The notes beneath the pieces were generated by a model. The model had not been told where the DNA came from. It was given only the letters and a program-made list of their open reading frames with translations, and did no database searches. From Bacteroidia bacterium (GTDB lineage Bacteria > Bacteroidota > Bacteroidia > JADZBD01), in the NCBI GenBank assembly GCA_020852255.1, contig JADZBD010000001.1, forward strand, positions 121,004-185,003: a stretch of DNA of 64,000 nt. The letters run 5' to 3'. A program made the position numbers and the translations under genes. Below are positions 17,141 through 24,998 of this stretch, one piece after another. Numbering within the stretch: the stretch's first letter is position 1; each line of letters begins with the position of its first letter.

Positions 17141-18701
17141 GATCGGGATACTTGATATTTAATTCAGGTATCCCGATTTTTTTTTGCCCCAAATCCTGCG
17201 CCAATAGGGCGATGTAGAGCATCGCGCAATCTATTTTTTTGGTTCGACACTTGTCATCTTTTTTAGAATACGAAATTCCTTCAGGAAACATCCAATATTG
17301 CGCTTGTACTTTTTCGTAGTATGCCGCAGAACCCCAATAAACACTAAGGTTTTTAGCATATTTAAATAAATTTTTCACCGCTAAATCGAGGTTCGACACT
17401 TGTTGTCCCGCTTTTTGTAATTCTTGCTCGATTCCGACTTTTTCTTCCCTCAATTTTGCCTGAAATTTGGTGTATTGTTCCCCCGAAATCTCCTCCAAAA
17501 CGAAGCGTTCCTCCAACCTATCTAACTTGCCTTGCACTTCTGCAATGCGTGTTCTAAGGAGGCTCGAAAAATCCTCTTTTTCCGCGTTTAATTTGCGGTA
17601 CGTCCCCTTAAATTGATCCATCAGGAGTTGTTCCATATGATCGCCTCCAAGCGTGAAATACGAAAGGATTTTTTCGAAGCGGGAATGCAGCATTTTTGCG
17701 CTCACATTATTGTAACAGCCCTTGGTTCTGCATTTGTAATACCATAAATTTTTCTTCTTCACTATATAGCCCGGAATTCTGCTTTCGCAATGATCACATC
17801 GAAGGAAATTTTTAAGCGGAAGGAATTCATTTTCCTTTTTGCATTTGTATCCGCCTGAACGATCCTTCGTCATAATACCATGCACTTGCAGAAATAATTC
17901 CTTAGAAATAATTGCAGGATGTGTTCCCTGAATAACTTGTCCTTCCAATGTATTATGTGACATCAATCCGCAATAAAACGGATTGTGTAAAATGCCCGAC
18001 ATCGTTTGGTTTGGAATTTTCAAACCAAGTTTTGCTAATCGCTCGCGTATTTCTTCAGAAGTAATTCCCTGCGCCTTCCATTCAAAAGCTTTCTTCAGTA
18101 GTTCCCCTTTTTTATTTACGGTAATGATGCGCTTGTTGTTTATCCTAACGCTATCATAACCGAGTGGGGTGTGCTGAATCCATTCTCCTCTTAATAACGC
18201 TTCACGCGTTCCGTTAATGCATTTCTCTCTACGCACCTGATTATCGTATTCAGAAAAAATGAATTGAATGTTTTGTTGCAAACTTCCACTCGCGGTTTCT
18301 GAATCGGTAGGTTGAGTTACTGCAACAATATGAATTCCTGAAGTTCGAAGTTGCTCCTTTATATAAATAGCATTCGCTCCTGATCGAGAAAATCGATCAA
18401 CGCTGTAAACAACTATGTAGGAAATTTTCTCTTTACTCTTTTTTACAAATTGAAGCATCCGATTAAATTCCTTTCGCTCATCGTTTTTTGCACTTTCATA
18501 AGTTCCACCAAACTCCCCCAAGACGATGTACTTATTTTTTATTGCAAAATTGATGCACGATTTCTTTTGAGTCGTAAGACTCATATTGTTGTCGGCTTGT
18601 TCCTTTGTTGAAACGCGTGTATAGATTACGCAATTTCCTGTTCGGGTTGATTTTGTTAGTTCCCCCTTTCCAAATTGATGGAAAATTTCTAATTCACTCA
18701 T
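17109..18701 (-). CDS. Large serine recombinase (integrase)
   Basis: 530 residues, a large serine integrase/resolvase. The catalytic domain begins YTRVSTKEQ (nucleophilic Ser) with the conserved VYSVDRFSRSG Arg motif near residue 105. A Recombinase domain follows (roughly 170-275), then a zinc ribbon with CDHC and CRTKGC at about 316-345, and a coiled coil near 370-440. The final residues VPGIGVEPI are encoded by the antisense of the tRNA-Leu 3' end, a mark of an integrase gene abutting its target tRNA. It should cut and rejoin DNA at the island ends. The start overlaps the stop of the 75-aa gene by an ATGA. Product names are common in Bacteroidota mobile elements. Confidence 0.88.
   Translation of the reverse strand: MSELEIFHQFGKGELTKSTRTGNCVIYTRVSTKEQADNNMSLTTQKKSCINFAIKNKYIVLGEFGGTYESAKNDERKEFNRMLQFVKKSKEKISYIVVYSVDRFSRSGANAIYIKEQLRTSGIHIVAVTQPTDSETASGSLQQNIQFIFSEYDNQVRREKCINGTREALLRGEWIQHTPLGYDSVRINNKRIITVNKKGELLKKAFEWKAQGITSEEIRERLAKLGLKIPNQTMSGILHNPFYCGLMSHNTLEGQVIQGTHPAIISKELFLQVHGIMTKDRSGGYKCKKENEFLPLKNFLRCDHCESRIPGYIVKKKNLWYYKCRTKGCYNNVSAKMLHSRFEKILSYFTLGGDHMEQLLMDQFKGTYRKLNAEKEDFSSLLRTRIAEVQGKLDRLEERFVLEEISGEQYTKFQAKLREEKVGIEQELQKAGQQVSNLDLAVKNLFKYAKNLSVYWGSAAYYEKVQAQYWMFPEGISYSKKDDKCRTKKIDCAMLYIALLAQDLGQKKIGIPELNIKYPDLVPGIGVEPI
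17142..17185 (+). terminator. Intrinsic terminator after tRNA-Leu
   Basis: A perfect 10-bp stem ATCGGGATAC / GTATCCCGAT with a 16-base loop is followed by at least eight T. It lies one base after the tRNA CCA. It is inside the recombinase reading frame on the other strand. Confidence 0.85.
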
Positions 18702-18925
18702 GCTGCTTTTCGTTTTAGTGGTTCTTCAGGATGAAGAGGAAAAATATTTCCTTCATCTTTTACGGGAAGCGGTGCGAGTGACATTTCGCGAGCGATGGTG
18801 ATGTAAAAAAGTTCAGCGAACTTTATTACAGTCTTTGCAATCTGCTCTGCTAATTCATCCGGCAAGTTTTCCCAACCTTTCATTTGTTTTACTTTTTCTT
18901 TTGTTGTGATCGGTTTTTCTTCCAT
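18698..18925 (-). CDS. Small protein of unknown function next to recombinase
   Basis: 75 residues, rich in Lys and Glu, with a predicted central helix (DELAEQIAKTVIKFAELFYITIAREM). The stop overlaps the recombinase ATG (ATGA), so the two are translationally coupled. It could be a recombination directionality or accessory factor, but that is only position-based. No known motif. Confidence 0.5.
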   Translation of the reverse strand: MEEKPITTKEKVKQMKGWENLPDELAEQIAKTVIKFAELFYITIAREMSLAPLPVKDEGNIFPLHPEEPLKRKAA

Positions 18926-19315
18926 TTTTCATTTGGTTTTTTAACCGCACGTTCTTGGCTTTAAGTTCATCAATTACTGTGCAAAAGCATCCAATGTTCC
19001 AATAGTAAATTATTGAAATACAGCCCAAAACGGCAGATTTATTAGGTAATAAGACTTGGTTGTTTCAGAAGAAAGTCACATACACTACCAAAATCCCCCG
19101 ATTTCAGGCGTATAAATGGAATTTCTCCCAATACAGCCACAAATCTATTTCAGGACTAAAGAATGGTTTCCATGAAATGTTCTGTGATGATTTGTTCTGC
19201 GGATTTTTGTTTTTTATTGTTGTGAAATGCGGAATTCAATTTTATTCTTCGCTTCACTTTCAATACATTTGATCACGATTTCAGAATAGCGCAGGACTCA
19301 AGATAAGTGCAGTTG

Positions 19316-19348
19316 AAAAAAGCCCCCAGTCCCCCGGTGGCTTTTTTT
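19316..19348. terminator. Intrinsic terminator, both directions
   Basis: AAAAAAGCCCCC pairs with GGTGGCTTTTTT (one mismatch) around the loop AGTCCCCC, with A run before and T run after. It lies downstream of the minus-strand gene at 19478-20065, whose transcripts it could end. Confidence 0.7.
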
Positions 19349-19357
19349 ATTTTCATC

Positions 19358-19401
19358 TGATCGGAATGTGATATCGATGTGATGGTGATGTGATCGGAAT
19401 G
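19358..19401. repeat. Short direct repeats TGATCGGAATG
   Basis: The 11-mer TGATCGGAATG occurs at 19358-19368 and 19391-19401 (33-bp spacing), within a purine/TG-rich stretch with further GATGTGAT copies through about 19430. Could be protein-binding sites near the recombinase, or simple repetition. Confidence 0.5.
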
Positions 19402-19477
19402 CGAAACGATGCGATTTGATGTGAAGACAATGGGACTCCTATGTGATGGGATTGAATTTTATTCGCACCTATCCCGT

Positions 19478-20065
19478 TTAGTACTTATGATTCGCAACAA
19501 TATCATTAAACATTTTTACCTCGGCAATTCCAGAGTAACTCTTATCAATCAAATACATATTCTTCAATGATAAAAAATTGTAGTGATGGTCTTTATAATC
19601 CTGTAAAGAAATATTTTGCCCTCGTTTGAGAGCAATAGGGGTAATGTGTGCAAGTTTCCATCCCTGTTCATTTAATCTTGTGTTTTTATCCGCAACCATT
19701 TTTCCAATCAAGGTTTCATATTCGTTTTTCTTCCGTATGAAAGCAATCGGAAATTCATTTTTATTTAGGAGAGATTGAACGTCTATCTTTTTAATTTTTG
19801 ATTTGCTTAACACCAAGTTTTTGAATACCCAATGAGCAGGTGTATTGTCAGTAGTAATTATTTTTCGTGAATGTGAATTAGAAACCTTTGTCCCTCTTGT
19901 TTCGCCTCCTTTACGGGTAAACAAAGTCATTGCATCATCGTCAATCCATTCCTTTAAAACGCTGTCCCACGCACTACAGATTTTATTCTCAGCGAATACG
20001 ATTTTTTCGTTCTCAATTAACTGGATAAATATTGATTCCAAATGTTTCTTTATTTTATTCTCCAT
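19478..20065 (-). CDS. Unknown protein with HNH-like C-terminal motif
   Basis: 195 residues, Lys-rich, no signal peptide. The C-terminal 70 residues contain GWKLAHITPI and then HHYNFLSLKNMYLI, an arrangement (AHI ... H..NFLSLxNM) that I associate with HNH-like nuclease families, where the N/H pair follows a second His. Only two of the usual catalytic residues are clear, and no zinc cysteines are visible, so nuclease activity is a guess. It stands alone between the recombinase and the defence operon, transcribed away from the latter. Could be a degraded or accessory restriction enzyme. Confidence 0.4.
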   Translation of the reverse strand: MENKIKKHLESIFIQLIENEKIVFAENKICSAWDSVLKEWIDDDAMTLFTRKGGETRGTKVSNSHSRKIITTDNTPAHWVFKNLVLSKSKIKKIDVQSLLNKNEFPIAFIRKKNEYETLIGKMVADKNTRLNEQGWKLAHITPIALKRGQNISLQDYKDHHYNFLSLKNMYLIDKSYSGIAEVKMFNDIVANHKY

Positions 20066-20389
20066 TCTTTTCTTTTTACTTCACTTTCACGTTCATCAGC
20101 AACGGCAAAAGGAAATCACGAAACGTATATTTAAGATTGTGACTACTTTCAGGATGAAAATAGTCATTATTATTGGTAGAGAATGAACAGGATAAATGAA
20201 ATCTGATTTTCAATGCTTTAGTTTTAAATAACAACTTAATCGTTGTCCTAACAATTTTTATTGAAATTTAATTTGCTCTTATTCAATATGATAACTCTAA
20301 AAGTAAACCCGTTGAAAAATATATCTGTAAATTTTTAGTTCGTATTTTAGAATTTTTATACATTTGCTCCGATCAAAGGTGAAAAAGAT
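20066..20389. promoter_or_regulatory. Divergent regulatory region, with -7 box TACATTTG
   Basis: 324 very AT-rich bases between a minus-strand gene and the XRE-ImmA operon. TACATTTG at 20359-20366 is an exact TANNTTTG match, 23 bases before the operon's ATG; a TTCG about 17 bases upstream is a weak -33. As XRE regulators usually bind their own promoter, operators are expected here, but no clear palindrome stands out to me. Confidence 0.45.
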
Positions 20390-21439
20390 ATGTTTACTAC
20401 AGTTATGACAAAAGTGAATCCTGAAATGATTGTGTTGGCGCGTGAATCACGCGGGCTTTCACAACGTGAATTGGCTGACCGATTGGGAATTTCCCCGGCT
20501 CTTCTTTGTCAATTAGAACAAAGCAATCGATCATTAAGTGATGATATGGTTGAGAAACTGGAGAAGGAATTAAAATATCCTCAAGGTTTTTTCGGACAAG
20601 AAGGTGAGGCATATTTAACTTCCACAATTAATTTCCGCAAGCGTTTAAAAGTTCCGCGCAATTTAATTTCTTCTATTGAAGCCAATATCCAGGTTTATCG
20701 TTTGAATATCGAACTTCTACTTGAAAAGATAAAAGTTCAGAAGCAAGAAATTCCGCACTTCGATTTGGAGAAGTTGGGTTCGGTGCAGGAAGCTGCGAAA
20801 AAACTTCGCAAATTATGGAACGTACACGCAGGCGCGATAGATAATGTAACAGCCCTTTTAGAATCGAAAGGAATTATTACAATCGCTTTTGATTTCGGAA
20901 CGGAGCGTGTCGATAGTCGCGTTGTACTTACACGCAGCGGGTTTCCTGTAATCATTTACAACAAGTCTTTATTGGGAGATCGTCAGCGATTTACATTGGC
21001 TTTTGAATTAGGACATTTGGTTCTCCATTCAAGTTTAGTTGATTTTGGAGATCGCGATATTGACCATGAAGCAAATTTATTTGCTGCCGAGTTTTTGATG
21101 CCCGCGAATGATATAAGAAGCGATTTCAAGGATGGCTTGACCATACAGAAACTTGCTGATTTGAAAAAGAAATGGAAAGTATCTATGCAAGCACTTTTGT
21201 TTCGTGCGCACGATTTAGAAGACATAACCTATAATCAGCGCACCTACTTGTTGCAACAGTTTAATGAAATGAAAATACGCAGGAGAGAACCGCCTGAACT
21301 CGATATTAAAATTGAAAAACCAAAATTGCTCCGCGATATGTTCACCAAATATCGCAACGCACTAAAAGTAACAGTTAACGAATTGGCAGAACTTTTTTAT
21401 ATGACCGAGGAAGAATTTATGACGAGATATACGATGTAG
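20390..21439 (+). CDS. XRE-ImmA/IrrE-like regulator with altered HExxH site
   Basis: 349 residues. An XRE helix-turn-helix (residues 10-65: LARESRGLSQRELADRLGISPALLCQLEQ) is joined to an ImmA/IrrE metalloprotease-like domain (about 140-260). The catalytic motif, normally HELGH in LAHELGHLVLH, reads FELGH here: the codon is TTT, so the first zinc-binding His is lost, while the later ANxFAAEFLMP helix is intact. In typical family members ImmA-like domains cleave XRE repressors on stress. With the His gone, proteolysis is doubtful and a purely regulatory role is more likely. It heads the defence operon, 16 bp before the next gene. Confidence 0.85.
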   Translation: MFTTVMTKVNPEMIVLARESRGLSQRELADRLGISPALLCQLEQSNRSLSDDMVEKLEKELKYPQGFFGQEGEAYLTSTINFRKRLKVPRNLISSIEANIQVYRLNIELLLEKIKVQKQEIPHFDLEKLGSVQEAAKKLRKLWNVHAGAIDNVTALLESKGIITIAFDFGTERVDSRVVLTRSGFPVIIYNKSLLGDRQRFTLAFELGHLVLHSSLVDFGDRDIDHEANLFAAEFLMPANDIRSDFKDGLTIQKLADLKKKWKVSMQALLFRAHDLEDITYNQRTYLLQQFNEMKIRRREPPELDIKIEKPKLLRDMFTKYRNALKVTVNELAELFYMTEEEFMTRYTM

Positions 21440-21455
21440 AATTAATAAGAGTACT

Positions 21456-21668
21456 ATGAAGACAGAAAGCAATCAAATCAAATTAAAGCCGTATTCAATG
21501 ACAGAATTAGCGCGTATTTATGGTGTTGACCCACGCACCTTGAAGAAGTGGTTAGTTCCTTTTGAGAAGGAGATTGGTATCAAGCAGGGAAGGTTTTTTC
21601 AAATCCCTCAAGTGAAATTGATTTTTGATAAACTGAGTCTTCCAACCAATTTAACTATTGCAGCATAA
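21456..21668 (+). CDS. Small helix-turn-helix protein (paralogue of 33305)
   Basis: 70 residues with a MerR/excisionase-like HTH (YSMTELARIYGVDPRTLKKWLVPF). It is clearly homologous to the product at 33305-33526: shared core KPY-T/S-x-x-ELAxxYGVDxRTxxxWLVPF, GRxxxIxQVKxIFxKLxLP. In the defence operon it sits between the XRE-ImmA regulator and the PLD-SNF2 helicase, with a 19-bp gap to the latter, so it probably helps regulate the operon or bind DNA. No known named family; role inferred from position. Confidence 0.75.
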   Translation: MKTESNQIKLKPYSMTELARIYGVDPRTLKKWLVPFEKEIGIKQGRFFQIPQVKLIFDKLSLPTNLTIAA

Positions 21669-21687
21669 TAATAAACTGAAGAAAAAT

Positions 21688-24600
21688 ATGTCAACAAACA
21701 TTTTTACAAATGAAGGCGAAAACAGTCTATTGAAAAAGTTCAATGGCGTTTTTGACAACATGACTAATTTATATGCATTCCGTGCAGTAGTAGGATATTT
21801 TAGAGCCTCCGGATATTTTGCGGTCAGGGAACATTTGATGAAAGTTCCATCTGTAAAAATTCTTGTTGGAATTGACGTTGATCATATAGTGGGAGAAGCT
21901 CAGCGGAAGGGTTTACTTTTCACTGGAGACGATGATAAAACTCGTCAAGAGTTCATCAATTGGATAGAAAAAGATATCAAGGATGCTCGTTATGCAAAAA
22001 ATGTTGAGAGTGGAATTCTTGCTTTCATTGATGATATCATAAACAAGCGATTAGAAATACGGGCGCATAAATCAAAGCAACTTCACGCAAAGATTTATAT
22101 TTTCCTGCCAGAAACATTTAATGAGCATACAGATGGACGTTTAATTACCGGATCGTCTAATCTTACGAGCGCAGGATTAGGAGCAAAAAAGGAAGCGAAT
22201 AATTATGAGTTTAATGTTGAAATAAAGGATTATTCCAATGTGAAATTTGCATTGGATGAATTCGAGAAACTTTGGGTTGACTCTACGGATATTCTTCCTG
22301 AAAATTTCCAAAGTCTGAAAGAGAATTCTCACATTGATAAATTATTTACTCCGTTTGAAATATACATCAAGTTTCTTATAGAATATTTCGGCAGAACGAT
22401 TGAATACGATCCGGAAACTGTAGGTGACGTACCTCAGAATTTCAAAAAACTATCCTATCAGATTGATGCCGTGAACCAAGGTTTCCAAATGCTAATGGAA
22501 CACAATGGATTCTTTTTGGCTGATGTTGTTGGTACTGGTAAAACAGTTGTTGCGGCTATGCTTGCGAAGCGGTTTATTATTGCGAATGGCACTCAACACA
22601 CAAAAATTCTTGTTGTTTACCCTCCACAAGTTGAAAAGAACTGGAAGCGAACATTCCGACAATTTAATATTGACAGATACACGAAATTCATTACCAATGG
22701 AAGTCTTGATAAAATAATTGAGGATTATGACACGCATGGTTATTGGCCAAAAGAAGATTATGATTTGATATTAGTGGATGAGGCTCATAAATTCAGAAAT
22801 CATACTTCACAAGCATTTCAAAGCTTGCAGATCATTTGCAAAGCCGGACGACAAAATAATGGGAATATAGAAAGTGAAGAAAAGAAAGTGGTATTGATTT
22901 CTGCTACCCCATTAAATAATCGACCACACGATATTTATTATCTCTTGCAATTATTTCAGGATGCACGCAGATCTACGTTGCCGGAAACAAACCTGCAATC
23001 ATTCTTTGCCGGAATAATTGACGAATACAAAATCATCAAAAATCAGGATGTGCCGGATATGGATGCTTTGAGAAATCTTTATTCGAGAATTCGTCATCGC
23101 GTTTTAGAACCAATTACGATTCGAAGAACCCGAAGGGATTTAGAAACCATTGATCGTTATAAAGAGGATTTAATTCAGCAAGGAATTCGTTTCCCGGAAA
23201 TAGAACCACCTTATGCAATCGAATATCAGCTTGACAAGAAGTTGAATCTTCTTTTTTATCAAACAATCCACTACTTAACAGATGAGCATGCTATAAAGTA
23301 TTTCAGATATCAAGCAATTGGTCATTTGAAAAAAGCGATTAGTGATGAATTTTATGAGAGTCCGGCAACCATATCAATGGCATTAGCAGGAATCATGAAG
23401 ACGATGTTAGTGAAGCGATTGGAAAGTAGTTTTTATGCATTCAAAAAGTCGCTTACAAATTTTAAGAATTCAACCTCTCGAATGGTAGAAATGTTCGAGA
23501 AAGGAAAGGTTTATATCGCTCCTGACTTGGACATTAATAGATTGATCGATGATGGCTGGTCTGATGAAGAAATTGAAGCAAGAATTCTTGAAATTTCAGA
23601 TGATAAACCTGAGAACAGAGTTTTTGATGCCGGGGATTTTGATGATAGGTTTTTGGAAGGATTAAAGCATGATCTAAAACTATTGACAGAATTGTGCGCT
23701 GTATGGGATACAATTGATTACGATCCTAAATTTGATAGGTTCCTCGAAATGATGAGAGGAGAGTTGTTTGACGATGTGAAAAATCCAACAAAAAAATTAG
23801 TGATATTTTCTGAATCAAAGGATACAACAGACTATTTAACTCAACAATTGACCGCAAACGGGTTTCAGAACTTATTGTCAATTGACAGTACAAATAGAAA
23901 GAATAAATTTGAAATCATTCTCGAAAATTTTGACGCTAACTACGATAAAGAAAAAAAGAATGACTTCAACATTATTATAAGTACAGAGGTTTTAGCTGAA
24001 GGTGTCAACTTGCATCGTGCAAATGTTATCGTCAATTATGACACGCCTTGGAATGCAACACGTTTGATGCAGCGTATCGGTCGTGTAAATCGTATTGGAT
24101 CAGTCGCAGGGAAAATTTACAATTACAATTTCTATCCTTCTTCACAAGGAAATGATCAAATTCAATTGAAGAAAACATCGCTCTTGAAATTACAGGGGTT
24201 TCATACTGCCTTTGGGGAGGATGCACAGATTTACACCCTCGAAGAGATTATTGAAATAGTAAAATTGTACAAGGATGGCATGCCGGAAGACGAGGACATG
24301 AGATTACGTTATTTAGAATTTATTCGGAATTTTAAAGAGAATCAACCTGAAGAATTTAAACGAATCAAAAAGTTTCCGGTGAAAGCAAGAACCGGACGAA
24401 AAGCAAATGTTGAAAAAAATCACAGCAAGCTTTCAATTTGTTTATTGAAGTCTGAAGTGAAAAAGGAAATCTACAGGATCAATAAAGACAATACGGTTTA
24501 TTCTCTAACATTTGAAGAGGCAGTTAAGATTTTTGAAGCCAAACAAAATGAGAAGGCATTTGCTTTGCCTGATTTCCATTACGATCAGATAAATAAAGCA

Positions 24601-24984
24601 ACTGAGCAGTATGAAGCTGAATTAACTAATGATGAGGCGCAGGTTACTGCTCACAATACAACAGACGCAAGAGCTAATTACATCAAAAAATTTCTTCGTG
24701 ATATCCGCAGCTATGCTTTGAATGATAGTTTTGAAGACGCATACAAAGTGCTTATTGAATTGATTGAGACCGGAACATTTACAAATTTAATTACTGAATT
24801 GGATCGAATCAGAAAGAAGGTTAATAATAAGAAAAAACCTTTGAGCCTCAAGGAAGCAGAAAAGGAAATCATTCGCTTAAAGGAGAAATACAGTTCGAGA
24901 AATCAAGCCGTAATTCAGGATGATCAACTTGGAATTATTAATGCTGAACCGGAAATTATTATTTCAGAAACATTTATTGACTAA
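21688..24984 (+). CDS. PLD-like nuclease fused to SNF2-family helicase
   Basis: 1098 residues from the ATG at 21688 (a TTG frame 30 bases upstream exists). N-terminal 220 residues: a phospholipase-D-type module with LHAKIYIF and GSSNLTSAG, the H-x-K and GSxN of one HKD half. Then an SF2/SNF2 helicase: motif I LADVVGTGKT, motif II LILVDEAHKF, motif III LISATPLNNRP, and in the C-terminal lobe STEVLAEGVNLHRA and QRIGRVNRIG (motifs V and VI). Its role would be DNA translocation with cutting or nicking. This composite is known among restriction/defence operons, e.g. helicase parts of Hma-like and MORC-linked systems. 14 bp separate it from the methylase. Confidence 0.85.
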   Translation: MSTNIFTNEGENSLLKKFNGVFDNMTNLYAFRAVVGYFRASGYFAVREHLMKVPSVKILVGIDVDHIVGEAQRKGLLFTGDDDKTRQEFINWIEKDIKDARYAKNVESGILAFIDDIINKRLEIRAHKSKQLHAKIYIFLPETFNEHTDGRLITGSSNLTSAGLGAKKEANNYEFNVEIKDYSNVKFALDEFEKLWVDSTDILPENFQSLKENSHIDKLFTPFEIYIKFLIEYFGRTIEYDPETVGDVPQNFKKLSYQIDAVNQGFQMLMEHNGFFLADVVGTGKTVVAAMLAKRFIIANGTQHTKILVVYPPQVEKNWKRTFRQFNIDRYTKFITNGSLDKIIEDYDTHGYWPKEDYDLILVDEAHKFRNHTSQAFQSLQIICKAGRQNNGNIESEEKKVVLISATPLNNRPHDIYYLLQLFQDARRSTLPETNLQSFFAGIIDEYKIIKNQDVPDMDALRNLYSRIRHRVLEPITIRRTRRDLETIDRYKEDLIQQGIRFPEIEPPYAIEYQLDKKLNLLFYQTIHYLTDEHAIKYFRYQAIGHLKKAISDEFYESPATISMALAGIMKTMLVKRLESSFYAFKKSLTNFKNSTSRMVEMFEKGKVYIAPDLDINRLIDDGWSDEEIEARILEISDDKPENRVFDAGDFDDRFLEGLKHDLKLLTELCAVWDTIDYDPKFDRFLEMMRGELFDDVKNPTKKLVIFSESKDTTDYLTQQLTANGFQNLLSIDSTNRKNKFEIILENFDANYDKEKKNDFNIIISTEVLAEGVNLHRANVIVNYDTPWNATRLMQRIGRVNRIGSVAGKIYNYNFYPSSQGNDQIQLKKTSLLKLQGFHTAFGEDAQIYTLEEIIEIVKLYKDGMPEDEDMRLRYLEFIRNFKENQPEEFKRIKKFPVKARTGRKANVEKNHSKLSICLLKSEVKKEIYRINKDNTVYSLTFEEAVKIFEAKQNEKAFALPDFHYDQINKATEQYEAELTNDEAQVTAHNTTDARANYIKKFLRDIRSYALNDSFEDAYKVLIELIETGTFTNLITELDRIRKKVNNKKKPLSLKEAEKEIIRLKEKYSSRNQAVIQDDQLGIINAEPEIIISETFID

Positions 24985-24998
24985 TTTATTTTTTGCAA

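Larger units (their letters stand above)
18926..19477. other. Gene-poor left-end region of the island
   Basis: About 550 bases without a convincing gene. It should hold the promoter of the 75-aa/recombinase pair, an intrinsic terminator (19316-19348) and short direct repeats (19358-19401). A 70-residue frame on the plus strand at 19060 starts with TTG and has no recognisable features, so I do not annotate it. Confidence 0.5.

Noticed and set aside
19060..19272. 70-residue plus-strand frame in the island's left gap
   Set aside because: TTG start, aromatic-rich nonsense-like sequence, no neighbours or motifs.
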